In this document: in pieces, positions 1 to 8,764 of the stretch
How positions within the stretch are numbered: position 1 is the first letter of the stretch
Layout: every line of letters starts with the position of its first letter
Assembly (NCBI GenBank): GCA_001275005.1
Contig: JWZX01003306.1
Location: 1-64,000 of the forward strand
DNA length: 64,000 nt
Origin: Chrysochromulina tobinii
Lineage: Eukaryota > Haptophyta > Prymnesiales > Chrysochromulinaceae
Reading direction: 5' to 3'
The notes under the pieces: model-generated
Seen by the model: only the letters and a program-made list of their open reading frames with translations
The model's database searches: none
Told to the model about the DNA's origin: nothing
Program-made: the position numbers and the translations under genes

Positions 1-224
1 CCTTTGCCATACCAACAGCTTGAAACGGACCTACCACACTCGCGAGTGCCGCCTTCGGCGGCGTCGTCCACAACCTTTGCTATGCATGGGCCACCCTCCA
101 CCTCGACTGGGTCCTCGCACTCCCGACGTCTCGGCGGCATTAGGTTTCTATTTCGGGAAACTACAGTTTCCAGCACAGCGCTCTTCGCGTGACTGGATTT
201 CCAGCCTATGACCGACCCGAGTGG

Positions 225-437
225 GTGACTGTTACACCCTGAGCTCACCAAATATAATGTTATAAGCCAATGCAACTTGGACTCAGATGCTCATCTGCTC
301 ATAACGACGCCCGGCGCCGTGATGGGCGACCGTGTGATGGCGTATTCACTGCGGTCGAGCCATATCCGCCCTAGGTCGAGGCCACTGTTACACCTGCTCA
401 CCATCTTGAAAATCATAAGCCAATGCCTTGGACTCAG
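225..437. repeat. Imperfect direct duplication, two ~55 bp copies
   Basis: Copy 1 (about 225-287) and copy 2 (about 381-437) share in the same order TTACACC, TGxGCTCACC, an A/T-rich spacer, ATAAGCCAATGC and CTTGGACTCAG. They differ by small indels. Both are in direct orientation with about 95 bp between them. Seen directly; whether they come from a transposed element is unknown. Confidence 0.6.
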
Positions 438-1375
438 GAACTCAAAACTTGGCAGGCTTCCTAACTTTTTGAGATCTGCTCAAAAATATAACTTCCCAGA
501 GCGAATTTTAACTGAATATACCCTACTTAGGGTGCAGAAATGGCCCTTCCCGAAGGATCCAGCTCTGGGAAGTTGTATGGCCAGAAGCATCTCCCTGAGA
601 AAAGGCTATAGCCAAGTCTTGGGCCCCATCCGCGATCACCACGGCTTATGATTTTCAAGTGACGATTTTTCGTCCATTTTCGCTCACTTTACCGCTCAGG
701 CGGCCTGAATGTACAATGTAGAATGTTCGTGCGGAAACGTGAGCGTCACGCGTCAGGCGGCGCGTGCCTCGAGGTGGTGCGACCCCAACGGCGACGCCGG
801 CGGGCGCCCGGGGGGGTAAGTTCTGGCCGGTTAGCGACGTTAAAAAATCGTTCTGGCCGGTTAGGACGTTAAGGATGAGCCATGGAATGCGCAGAGGAGC
901 ATACGGCGCGGTTTTGTCTGCGGCACTCAAAGACGATATGAAAAGCCACTCCCTCCTCGATTCCCCACACAGCAGCTCACGATCTCAAGAGCCCATCATT
1001 AGCCCATCACGGGGCGCGTCCGCCGTCGCTCAGAGCGGACAGGTCGCGCTCGTCTCAGCGCGCGGCTGCGGGGGCCCAAGGGGGGCGTGAGTCCCCCCGA
1101 CCCACCCTCTAGGGTGGGGATGGGGAATGTTCGGCGCGGGACGGATCCCACGCATGCATGCATAGTTCCGTCGCGCCAGCTGTCGCTTCGGATTCGGACC
1201 GTCGCACTTAGCGGGTGGGACCGACCGAGGGGAGGGCGCGGTCAGCGCCCGCCCGTCGGGTGGTCGGGGCCCCGCGGTTCCGGAGGTGGGGCGCTGCGCG
1301 CTGGGGCGTAGCAGCCGCACATTGGCTGACCCCACACAGCGCTCAGCTCACGATCTTAATGTTTGAGCCCAAGAT

Positions 1376-1415
1376 CTTGTGTTGACCGAGGGGAGCAGAG
1401 CCGTCCCTTGAGACG
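1376..1415 (+). repeat. Dispersed 40 bp repeat B, copy 1
   Basis: The 40 bases beginning CTTGTGTTGACCGAGG and ending CCTTGAGACG recur at 35187-35225 with about four differences including a one-base indel. The flanks do not match, so this is a dispersed short repeat, perhaps the end of a degenerate mobile element or a conserved UTR or RNA motif. Confidence 0.65.
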
Positions 1416-1615
1416 TGCCGCGACGAAACTGACTTATGAATCATACCGATGACAGAAGATCTATTTTTGATTCAGGGTTTTTCCTGTAGGTTTTTCCCAC
1501 ATCGAGTTCGAGGCGGGCGTTCGCTTCGATCCGGACGAGGTTCAGCGTCATGTCAGCCCTGATTTGACTCCTTGGCAAACTGCGCGCCGGCGCGTGCCGG
1601 AATAGAACCCTTCAT

Positions 1616-3280
1616 ATGGCCTGTCGTCCGCTCGTTCTGCTCTTGTTGTCAGTGGCGACGGCTGCAGAGTGGTCCGACGTCCACCATGAGCAGAGCAAAG
1701 GTCATCAAGCTGCTCCGCATCAACACCACGCGGGCATGCTCAGCACCTCTGACCGACCTTCTGTGCAGTGTGCGCACTACACAAAGTTCGGAACATTCTG
1801 CTTCTCTGGCGCCTCAAATAACCGTCGCTGTGGCAGCCGAGCATCCACCAATGCCTCATGGTGGACTATGCAACCAGACTATCACAGCCCGATTTGCAAA
1901 GGCGCTGCCGAAGATGGGAGCCTTGATGTGAACGAAGCCGAGATGCAGCGACGGTGTAGCCTCGACGAGCGTTGTGCCGGCTATTGCCTTGTGGTAAATT
2001 CCTCGCGGCAACCTCGCGGCAGGAGCACCTTCGATGCAGTGCCTCTCGTGCACTTTACCAACTGGATGTATATTTTACCAGGTCATTCCGTACACTTCAA
2101 GGAGGATCTCTGTCCTATACGTGCTCAGCGTGGATTCCGCGGCGCTAACGGCGGCGCTGAAGTCGTCGACAGTGGCGGCAACGCGACCGTTTCGGGTGAC
2201 GGCGATCCCCTCGTGGGGGCCATGGCCAGCTGGGCCGAGCACTCATGGGACAAGCTGCGACAAGACTCAAGGTTCCATCCGGAAAGGCTCGAAACCCAAC
2301 TCAACGCCTTTCGGAACTTTTCGCAGACAGAGCTGCCAGCGTGGATGCGCCGTCTACCGGTCTTCTACCCATTTGCAGGCTTCGACGTGCTAACCGCCCG
2401 CTCCTTTTTCCCCGAATCACCGCACGTCATACTCACGTCGTGGCTGCCTTTTGGCGACATGGCCTGTTTCTTCTCCGAGGGCTGTCGTGCGGCGATGGTC
2501 AATGCTACTGCGGACGTCTTCTTGAACTGGCAGTGGCGCGACTTCGCGTGGAGCGAAGAAAAGCGTTTGACCAACGCCGTCTTCGAAAAAGCGCGATTCT
2601 TCCCCGGCTTCAATGCGACCTTTGGCATCGCGCCGGTGCTCCTCACTTGCCTCGCCGTGCTCGGCGTGAGTCCTGTCGCCATTGAGCGGCGCGCCGGCAC
2701 CAATGTTGTCACGATCAGCGGCAGCGACGGTAAGAAAATCACGTACGCTGCCCGCTATCTTGGCGTGGCGACGCTTCAGGACGATCTCATGTTTCTCGAC
2801 GAGCTACTCGCCGCCCGCCGCTCGCCGGCCTCGTCCTCGTCGCTCCCTATGTTTGCCACGTTCACCAAGGCTGCTGCGCTAGGGTGGACGTACCTGCGCG
2901 ATCCTGCTCTGTCCTTGCACGTGCTGCGCCGCTCGGCCGCCGTGCTCACCGACGAGACCGGGTTCCCGCCCTCAATTTACGACCGGAGCACGTGGCACGT
3001 GCAGGGCTACGGCGATTTTGCGGAGCTCGAGAAGGCGTACGCCGCCCTCTCGATACCCGAAGTGTGGGCCAAGCATAAAATGGGCCACCCACTTTACAAT
3101 GCGAGCCAAGCGTGGGGAGCGGAAGTGCGTGGCTTCTTCGCAGCGAAACCGCCGTTGCCATTCGTCTTCGGGTACGGCGCCTCAAATCGCGGACCTGATG
3201 CTCGTGGATGTCTCATGGCAGCGTGGCGGCACACGCGACACGCACGAGCGGGATCGCGTTTAGAACCCGCGAGGTCTTAG
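1616..3280 (+). CDS. Secreted protein of unknown function, possible C-terminal frame change
   Basis: The ATG at 1616 opens a 554-residue frame. Residues 1-17 (MACRPLVLLLLSVATAA) form a clear signal peptide, so the product should enter the secretory pathway. The body is rich in aromatic residues, has several Asn-X-Ser/Thr sites and a conserved-looking core (about 250-480) with YPFAGFD, SFFPESPHVIL and DVLFLNWQ-like segments. I do not recognise a named family. The last ~33 residues after FVFGYGAS become Arg/Gly/Ala-rich and look like out-of-frame sequence. Another frame beginning at about 3178 gives the more protein-like QIADLMLVDVSW and stops at 3263. A one-base indel or an unseen intron near 3175-3185 is therefore possible. 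Function unknown; that it is a real gene is fairly sure from length, composition and leader. Confidence 0.75.
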   Translation: MACRPLVLLLLSVATAAEWSDVHHEQSKGHQAAPHQHHAGMLSTSDRPSVQCAHYTKFGTFCFSGASNNRRCGSRASTNASWWTMQPDYHSPICKGAAEDGSLDVNEAEMQRRCSLDERCAGYCLVVNSSRQPRGRSTFDAVPLVHFTNWMYILPGHSVHFKEDLCPIRAQRGFRGANGGAEVVDSGGNATVSGDGDPLVGAMASWAEHSWDKLRQDSRFHPERLETQLNAFRNFSQTELPAWMRRLPVFYPFAGFDVLTARSFFPESPHVILTSWLPFGDMACFFSEGCRAAMVNATADVFLNWQWRDFAWSEEKRLTNAVFEKARFFPGFNATFGIAPVLLTCLAVLGVSPVAIERRAGTNVVTISGSDGKKITYAARYLGVATLQDDLMFLDELLAARRSPASSSSLPMFATFTKAAALGWTYLRDPALSLHVLRRSAAVLTDETGFPPSIYDRSTWHVQGYGDFAELEKAYAALSIPEVWAKHKMGHPLYNASQAWGAEVRGFFAAKPPLPFVFGYGASNRGPDARGCLMAAWRHTRHARAGSRLEPARS

Positions 3281-3947
3281 CGCAACATCCGCATGCAACC
3301 AATCTGTGGGACCGACCCAACATTCCCATTTTCTTGGACTGGGCGACGTTGGCTCTCTAGAGGCTCAACTTGACGCAGCGAGCATCGAGCCCCATGTGAA
3401 GCAAAGGCGTGAGACCTTCTGCTGATTTGTTCAACTGACGGAAAAGGCCTGCTCCTCAGGTTTTGGAAGCATCAGTGGAGAGAAGCACAAGTGGAAGCCA
3501 TCATCACGGGCCAAGGTCGCTAGGAAGTCGCTAGGTCGGAAGCACATGATCAGGATGTAGGTACAGCACATGTAGGGACAGCTAAAGGTGTGTTCAGTAC
3601 TGGGGTACATCATTGGTCCGGCTTAGGATGAAGGCTGCATAGGTATGTCGTCGGTATAGGAGTAAATAGGAGTCTTAGGTATAGTACTTACATCAGAGGG
3701 AAAAGTCAAAAGAGGGAACAAGAGGGAATATATTATTTGAGGGTTGTGCTCATACGAGTACGAAATGGCGCGCTAGCACCGGGTCCCGTCTCGCCGACGC
3801 GACTGCGCTACCGACCCGTCGCGTCCTCAAACCCAAAGGGATCAAAACGATCAAAACACAGCTCTGGCGGAACGACGACCCGGAAAATTCACGAGGGCGT
3901 CTCGAGTGCGCTGCTGCGCTGCGCGCCGCGCGCTGCGCTCGCCTCGA
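3281..3947. other. Intergenic region upstream of the hydrolase gene
   Basis: No gene is seen. It contains small A/T-richer patches and a short tandem motif GTCGCTAGGAAGTCGCTAGGTCGG near 3514-3538. On the minus strand around 3790-3830 there is a tRNA A-box-like TAGCGCAGT, but no good B box follows, so no tRNA is called. The promoter of the gene at 3948 must lie in the right part. Confidence 0.5.
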
Positions 3948-5207
3948 ATGTGGTGGTTCGTAGCCATTCCTGCGATGCAGCTGCCAGCCTATGCTGGATG
4001 CCGTCGTCTGTCGATGTCCTTCACCGATGAGCCGCACCTAACAATGTGCCATTCTGCTTCAGTCACGTTTGTTAATCCGCTCGAGGTGGATGGCTTTGCT
4101 GAACCTGGTGGCTGGGGGTTCCACGAGGATGCAAGCAGCCTGCCGTTGCTCGTCTTCCTGCCGGGGATGGATGGCTCGCTAGCGACGCCCTTTATGCAGT
4201 ATGCAGAGCTCAGCACTACTTTCGAGCTCTCGTGCCTGCAGCATGTACAGGGCCTAAAGTCGCGGGCGAGCTTCGATGAGCTGACTGCCGAATGCGCCGA
4301 CGCAATCGCCAACGTTGCGCATGCTGGTCGGCGGCAGGTCCTCCTGGTGGGCGAATCGCTTGGTGCGACCCTCGCTCTCGCGGTAGCGCACGAGCTGCAA
4401 GAGCGGCACGGTTCGGTGCCGGGCTTGCGCGGCCTCGTGCTCGTCAACCCGGCGACATCGTACCGCCGGTCGGCGCTCGCGAAGGTCGGGCCGATGTGCG
4501 CCTCGCTGCTAGGCCCTCTGCTCGCGCCGCTGTATGCCGTGTCGCTCGTCGCGTTTGCGGCGTACGTGCTGACCCCCGTCTACCAGGCGCCGTCCTTCCT
4601 CTCGACGATTACCGCACAGAAGGCAACGGAGCTCAATAATAACCCCTACCGCGAGGCCTTTGTCGGCCGCGTGGCGATGGGCGCGTATCTTGGGATGAGG
4701 TCCGAGCAGCTGGCAATCGGGCCGCTCCTCGCTATCGACCTCTTCACACCGGAGGAGCTCGGCTTTCGACTCGAGCAGTGGCTCGCGTACGGCGCCGACG
4801 TGGTCAGCGAGCGCGACGTGCTGCGAAAGCTCAAGGTGCCCGTGCTCGCTGTCGTGGGGGCTTTGGACCGGTTGCTGCCGAGCATGGAGGAGGCTGAGCG
4901 GCTGCGCGATGCGTGCGGGCCTGCGCGCTGGCGCGGCACTTGCGTCGTGCAGGGCGCCGGCCACGCGTCGACCCTGGGCAATCGTGTCGACCTTCTGCAG
5001 GAGATCCGCAAGGCGTTTGGCGCCGAGTTCGAACCGCCACTACGGCCACGGGTAGACCTCGTCGACCGAGTGGCGCACCCCGGCGACGATGGGGACGGCT
5101 GGGAGCGCGGGCTGGTCGATCGCACCTACGACGCGCTCGACACCGCGGATTACACGCAGATGAACCGCGAAGGGACCTTGTTTCCGAAACCGCTCGTGGC
5201 TGCGTAA
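3948..5207 (+). CDS. Phytyl-ester-synthase-like alpha/beta hydrolase, probably plastid
   Basis: A 419-residue protein from the ATG at 3948; the frame is open further 5' but only from GTG. It has an alpha/beta hydrolase fold: oxyanion loop LPGMDG (71-76), nucleophile elbow GESLGA with Ser137, LVNPATSY just after, an acid segment GALDRLLPS (about 305-315) and the catalytic His in GAGHAS (about 338-343). The LPGxDG...GESxG...LVNPATS order is characteristic of the hydrolase half of plant phytyl ester synthases (PES1/PES2 family), which act at plastoglobules on phytol and fatty acids released during chlorophyll and lipid turnover. Plant enzymes carry a C-terminal DGAT-like acyltransferase domain. 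Here the protein ends about 75 residues after the catalytic His, so only the hydrolase part is present. The N-terminus is short and hydrophobic and could be a leader. Substrate assignment is inference. Confidence 0.75.
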   Translation: MWWFVAIPAMQLPAYAGCRRLSMSFTDEPHLTMCHSASVTFVNPLEVDGFAEPGGWGFHEDASSLPLLVFLPGMDGSLATPFMQYAELSTTFELSCLQHVQGLKSRASFDELTAECADAIANVAHAGRRQVLLVGESLGATLALAVAHELQERHGSVPGLRGLVLVNPATSYRRSALAKVGPMCASLLGPLLAPLYAVSLVAFAAYVLTPVYQAPSFLSTITAQKATELNNNPYREAFVGRVAMGAYLGMRSEQLAIGPLLAIDLFTPEELGFRLEQWLAYGADVVSERDVLRKLKVPVLAVVGALDRLLPSMEEAERLRDACGPARWRGTCVVQGAGHASTLGNRVDLLQEIRKAFGAEFEPPLRPRVDLVDRVAHPGDDGDGWERGLVDRTYDALDTADYTQMNREGTLFPKPLVAA

Positions 5208-5742
5208 GTTCAAAGTTTTTGTAGAAGTGTGAACATTACGTGAACGTGTGCACACTCAGCGTCGGTTATGGCCCGCCGACCCATGTCAAAGCCACCACTA
5301 CACAATCTCGACGCGTTATCTCGTCGGTCAGAGTACAGATAGACAGAGCGTGTCGTCGCCTGGAGCTGGACTGCTGGCGCAGCGGCGGCCTGTAAACACT
5401 TAGTAAACACGTGGCCGCGAGCGTCGGGCGGGCGTCTCAATAATGGCGCCCGTAATGGCGAGGGATGGCAGTCTGACGATGCAATGACTTGGACAGGAAG
5501 GGACCGTTACGACGCGAGGATCTGGAGTAGAGGCCTTCGGCTGAATGGCATCCGCAAGATGGGTCCGTGCTCGCGTGAACGTGATTTCACTGTGTGTTTC
5601 CGGATGGAGGCCCTTTGACCCTTCGCCAGCTCTGTGTGAAACGGCTGTGAGCCGGAGCTTGGGAACCGAGGAGCGCACACAGAGAAAAGGTCGTTTTCTG
5701 CTCCCCGCGCGTGGGTAGGAATTCTACGTCGTTTCTCGCACG
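5208..5742. other. Intergenic region
   Basis: About 535 bases between a convergently finished gene and the start of the SET/MYND gene on the same strand. No supported reading frame, RNA gene or repeat is seen. It should contain the 3' UTR of the hydrolase and the promoter of the next gene. Confidence 0.5.
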
Positions 5743-7092
5743 ATGGAGTTCACGCTCCCGAACGAGATGCCGTGTGTGGTCAAGGAGCTCGAGGGCCGCG
5801 GTCGAGGTTTGTGTGCAACGCGCCACATTGCCCGTGGCGAGACGCTCTTTGTGTCTTCGTGCTTTGGGTATGCCGTTCTGGACTCCAGTGCCTCACCGCA
5901 GCAGCTCTGCCACGGCTGCTTGGGCTTTAGTGAAGTGCTTGCCGTGCGCTGTAGCGGCTGTGGCACGACCTATTGTTCAGAGCATTGCATGGAACTCGAC
6001 CTCGTTACGGGGCACGGGTTCTGCTGCCAGGCTCTCGCCCGAATGGCGGCTGTTGGCCACCGAAAGACAACTACCTTTGAGCGCTCAGCGGCATGCTTCC
6101 TGCTACGAGCGTTCGCAAGACGACGAGCAATGTCGGCCACTGGTCCACATGTGGATGCCAATGCTGCTTCCAACGCTGCCGCCGACGCACCGACGTTCGA
6201 CGACGCGCTGCGCCAGTGCAATGACCACGACGGCATCGACGGGTTCGCAAGACGAGAGTCTCAAAGGGAGCGTGCAGTGCGGTTGGCAGTACTGCAGGCC
6301 GGCCGGCTGGTGAATCGCGACGAGGCGCTGCGCCTACTGCTCGTCGAGCCGCAGAACTCATACTCGCTGCGCGACTCAACGGGCGCCATCCGCGGCTGGC
6401 TCATGTACCCTCGTGCGTCGATGATGAACCACTCGTGTTTGCCAAACTGCGGCTGCGTCGTCGAAGGCGTGCGCGTGACCTTCTATGCGCTGGTTGACAT
6501 TGCGGCGGGCGTGGAGTGCACGCAGTGCTACTTGCAACTGCCGGAGAAGGACAGCTACGGCGCGCCGAGCACGAGCTCCTGGGGTTTCGAGTGCAATTGC
6601 CCACGGTGCGACCGCAGTGCACACACGCCAGAGAGTTTGCGTGCGATCGCGGCCTTTGATGCCGAGCATCGGTGCGCGTGCGGCTGCATCGTCGTACCGT
6701 CCATGGCGGTGGGAAAGGTGTGCCGCTGCCATGAGTACAAGACGCGCTCGGCTAGCGGCCAGCCAGCACCTCCGCGCGCTGTTGGTCTGGCCAAGAGGAC
6801 GACGCTCAAGTGCAGCGGCGAGGCGCAGGTGGCGGCGGTCGAGGCGACGGTCGAGGCGGCGGTTGAGGATGCGGAGACTGGCCAGGCCGAGGTTTGGACG
6901 CCGGACAAGGGTCGCTGGGCCCTGGACGCACCGCAGGAGGCTGCAGCCGAGGCGAGGGCGCAGGCTGCGAAGAAGGCCGGAGATTCCTACTATGAAACGT
7001 GGGTGCTCACGCCTGAGGAGGCCAAGGAGCGCGGCTTTCGAGAGGATGAAGAGGTGGTGATGCCGATGCCCGTGTACAGCGATGATGAATAA
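5743..7092 (+). CDS. SET and MYND domain protein (SMYD-like lysine methyltransferase)
   Basis: 449 residues from the ATG at 5743. The N-terminal half of a split SET domain begins at about residue 12 (GRGRGLCATRHIARGE). It is interrupted by a MYND zinc finger at 56-95 with the series CHGC, CSGC, CSEHC and HGFCC. The SET core resumes at about 225-260 with MMNHSCLPNC and a post-SET type Cys cluster FECNCPRC (about 285-292). This SET-MYND-SET order is that of SMYD enzymes, which methylate lysines on histones or other proteins using S-adenosylmethionine. The C-terminal 150 residues are Ala/Glu-rich and end in an acidic tail, unlike the helical TPR-like tail of animal SMYDs. Substrate unknown. Family assignment is good; catalytic activity is inferred from the NHS motif. 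Confidence 0.88.
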   Translation: MEFTLPNEMPCVVKELEGRGRGLCATRHIARGETLFVSSCFGYAVLDSSASPQQLCHGCLGFSEVLAVRCSGCGTTYCSEHCMELDLVTGHGFCCQALARMAAVGHRKTTTFERSAACFLLRAFARRRAMSATGPHVDANAASNAAADAPTFDDALRQCNDHDGIDGFARRESQRERAVRLAVLQAGRLVNRDEALRLLLVEPQNSYSLRDSTGAIRGWLMYPRASMMNHSCLPNCGCVVEGVRVTFYALVDIAAGVECTQCYLQLPEKDSYGAPSTSSWGFECNCPRCDRSAHTPESLRAIAAFDAEHRCACGCIVVPSMAVGKVCRCHEYKTRSASGQPAPPRAVGLAKRTTLKCSGEAQVAAVEATVEAAVEDAETGQAEVWTPDKGRWALDAPQEAAAEARAQAAKKAGDSYYETWVLTPEEAKERGFREDEEVVMPMPVYSDDE

Positions 7093-7217
7093 TGGAAAAA
7101 ATCTAGCGAGCAAGGATGAAACTAGATGATTTCGCCCGAGATGATAGTCGAGATTGTATCCGGATAGTCGAGATTGTCGTCGAGAAAAGTTTGAAGATCC
7201 ATGCTGTGCTCAATAGG

Positions 7218-8135
7218 ATGAACAAGTTTCTCGTGCTCGCGCTTCTGTCGGCCACGGCGTCGGCGCGCACGGAGATCCGTCGGCCAGGTCTCTCGGCGAC
7301 GCGTGCCCCGCTCATGAAGCTGCGCGGAGGCGCAGCGGCCGCGCCAACGAAGGTTGTTGAGTCCAGCGTCATTCAAGCGATCCTCACGCAGGTGGCCAAA
7401 GAGGTATCGAGCGCCAACACCTCCCCTGCCAAGTTCCTTGGGTTCGTCGGTGCCTTCTGCAACTGGTTCCTCGGGCTGTCTGCGGTGTTGGACTCCTTGA
7501 AACTCGGCCCCGAAGTGATCGCATTGCCCATGACGCTGGCGATGCTCGCCTACTCTCTCCTCTTCAGCCGCTGGGCGGGTTGGGACGTTACGCCGAAAAA
7601 CTACATCCTCTCGGCCTCGCACATGTTCAACGTCGCCGCGCAGGCCAACCAGCTGCGCCGCGTGATCACGTACAAGCTCAAGACGCAGCCGGGCGCGAAG
7701 GCTGAGGTGACTCAGCTCGCCTTGAAGGCTGCTGCCGTGGTGGCGGTGGTCACCGCATACACCCTCGCCGCTCCGAGCCTGATCACCAAGATGCCGGCCG
7801 GCTCCTTCCTCGCCTCTAAGGGCGGTCCGTTCACCATTCACCCGTGGCCGCCGGTCACCAAGCTGTTCCTCTCTGCGGCCTCGCTGGCTGACCTTCACAA
7901 GCCAACAAGCAAGATCTCGCTCGCCCAATACGGCGCTCTTACGCTCACCGGCTTCATCTTCTCCTTCTACGGGCTCTTCGTGACGCCGATCAACTACCCG
8001 CTCACGGGCGTCAACATCATCCTCTTCTTGAGCTCGCTCTGGCACCTGACCAGGAAGATTATCTCCCTCATCTCGCCGCTGCCGGTGGTCACCAAGGGCG
8101 GGAAGCCGGGGCCCAAGCCCGCAATGAAGAAGTAG
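7218..8135 (+). CDS. Single-chain MPC1-MPC2-like pyruvate carrier fusion with signal/transit-like leader
   Basis: 305 residues from the ATG at 7218; the frame extends to 7116, but the ATG at 7218 directly precedes a signal peptide (MNKFLVLALLSATASA). Residues 20-50 are Arg/Ser/Ala-rich and transit-like. Residues 80-155 carry the MPC1 pattern: NW followed by a DS/LGPE segment, then MTLAMLAYSLLFSRWAGWDV, PKNYIL, ASHMFNVAAQANQLRR. Residues 208-283 carry the MPC2 pattern: WPPVTK, AASLADLHKP, KISLAQYGALTLTGFIFSFY, VTPINYPLTGVN. Mitochondrial pyruvate carriers are normally MPC1/MPC2 heterodimers made from two genes. Here both halves seem to be joined by a hydrophobic linker (about 165-200). The leader suggests the plastid envelope or another secretory-derived membrane rather than the mitochondrion. 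Domain recognition is by pattern only; location and substrate are inference. Confidence 0.72.
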   Translation: MNKFLVLALLSATASARTEIRRPGLSATRAPLMKLRGGAAAAPTKVVESSVIQAILTQVAKEVSSANTSPAKFLGFVGAFCNWFLGLSAVLDSLKLGPEVIALPMTLAMLAYSLLFSRWAGWDVTPKNYILSASHMFNVAAQANQLRRVITYKLKTQPGAKAEVTQLALKAAAVVAVVTAYTLAAPSLITKMPAGSFLASKGGPFTIHPWPPVTKLFLSAASLADLHKPTSKISLAQYGALTLTGFIFSFYGLFVTPINYPLTGVNIILFLSSLWHLTRKIISLISPLPVVTKGGKPGPKPAMKK

Positions 8136-8764
8136 AACGGCCCCAGCAAAGAAAACGTAGAGCGGCGCTTTGGAATGCGGAGGGCTCGCGGCGCTCTTTG
8201 ACCGAAGGCGCTCGACATGGCGCTCGTGAGCAGCGCGCATCAGCGCAAGGCGTGAGACGATTGGGGGTGCACACTTTGCGATGCACGGGGCAGCGGTTAG
8301 CCGGTTACGGCGGCACTGTGGGCGAAGAAAGGTATAAGCCAAACAACAGAGCATGGCGGACAAGGCGGACCGCGACAAAGTTCTTCTTCTTGAACCCGAT
8401 GTTCGCGATCAAATTCATTTCAATGATTCATTTATCAATGACTGCTTGACTCTTGGGGCAGCCGTTAACTTAAGCCGAAACCAAGTTGCACGATAATGAC
8501 CTGAGCACCAGACGAAACTAATGTTAAAAACCGCTCGGTCGTGGCTCACATCACGATACACATCTCATCAACCCCACCCAATCCGATAACAAACGCGCCC
8601 CACGTCATTGTTCGACGTCAATTTCCCCCCTCGGACGCGGACTTTTCGTCAGAACCGAAACATAATCTGTGAACCTCTCAACATTTTTCTGATTTTTTGG
8701 ACGAGATTGCACAATCTGATGATCTCCGACACTTCGGCCTGCTGCCCTAGTAAAAACCTCCCAG
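8136..8764. other. Intergenic/promoter region of the carbonic anhydrase gene
   Basis: About 630 bases without a supported gene. It becomes A/T-richer toward 8764. Two ACGTCA hexamers sit at 8602-8607 and 8615-8620, about 145-160 bases before the ATG. A CTTAAGCCG motif at 8468-8476 resembles the TTAAGTCG elements at 53861-53990. Confidence 0.5.
8602..8620 (+). promoter_or_regulatory. Pair of ACGTCA (TGACGT) elements, CO2/cAMP-responsive-like
   Basis: ACGTCA occurs at 8602-8607 and again at 8615-8620, 13 bases apart start to start. TGACGT/ACGTCA are the CO2-cAMP-responsive elements (CCRE) known from the promoter of the pyrenoidal carbonic anhydrase gene ptca1 in the diatom Phaeodactylum, where bZIP factors bind. 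Here the pair lies upstream of an LCIB-type carbonic anhydrase. The role is inference; the hexamer is short and also occurs elsewhere in the window, for example near 22344. Confidence 0.4.

Larger units (their letters stand above)
1..1615. other. Non-coding leading region with short repeats
   Basis: No convincing gene is seen. Open frames here are short, begin at non-ATG codons and show no domain-like composition. The stretch contains an imperfect duplication of about 55 bp (225-287 and 381-437, sharing TTACACC, CTCACC and ATAAGCCAATGC..CTTGGACTCAG), a close direct repeat around TTCTGGCCGGTTAG-GACGTTAA (822-873), and at 1376-1415 one copy of a 40 bp sequence that recurs at 35187-35225. The last few hundred bases before 1616 should contain the promoter and 5' UTR of the next gene. 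No TATA box could be assigned with confidence. Confidence 0.6.

Noticed and set aside
655-930. Minus-strand frame with repeated LTGQN
   Set aside because: The repeat comes from a short DNA direct repeat; there is no other protein-like feature.
3785-3835. tRNA-like A box TAGCGCAGT on the minus strand
   Set aside because: The region lacks a proper B box (TTTCGTACTC at best) and no cloverleaf with acceptor stem could be formed.
7122-8378. Minus-strand 418-codon frame opposite the MPC-like gene
   Set aside because: Arg/His-rich shadow frame; the plus strand has recognisable membrane segments and a leader.
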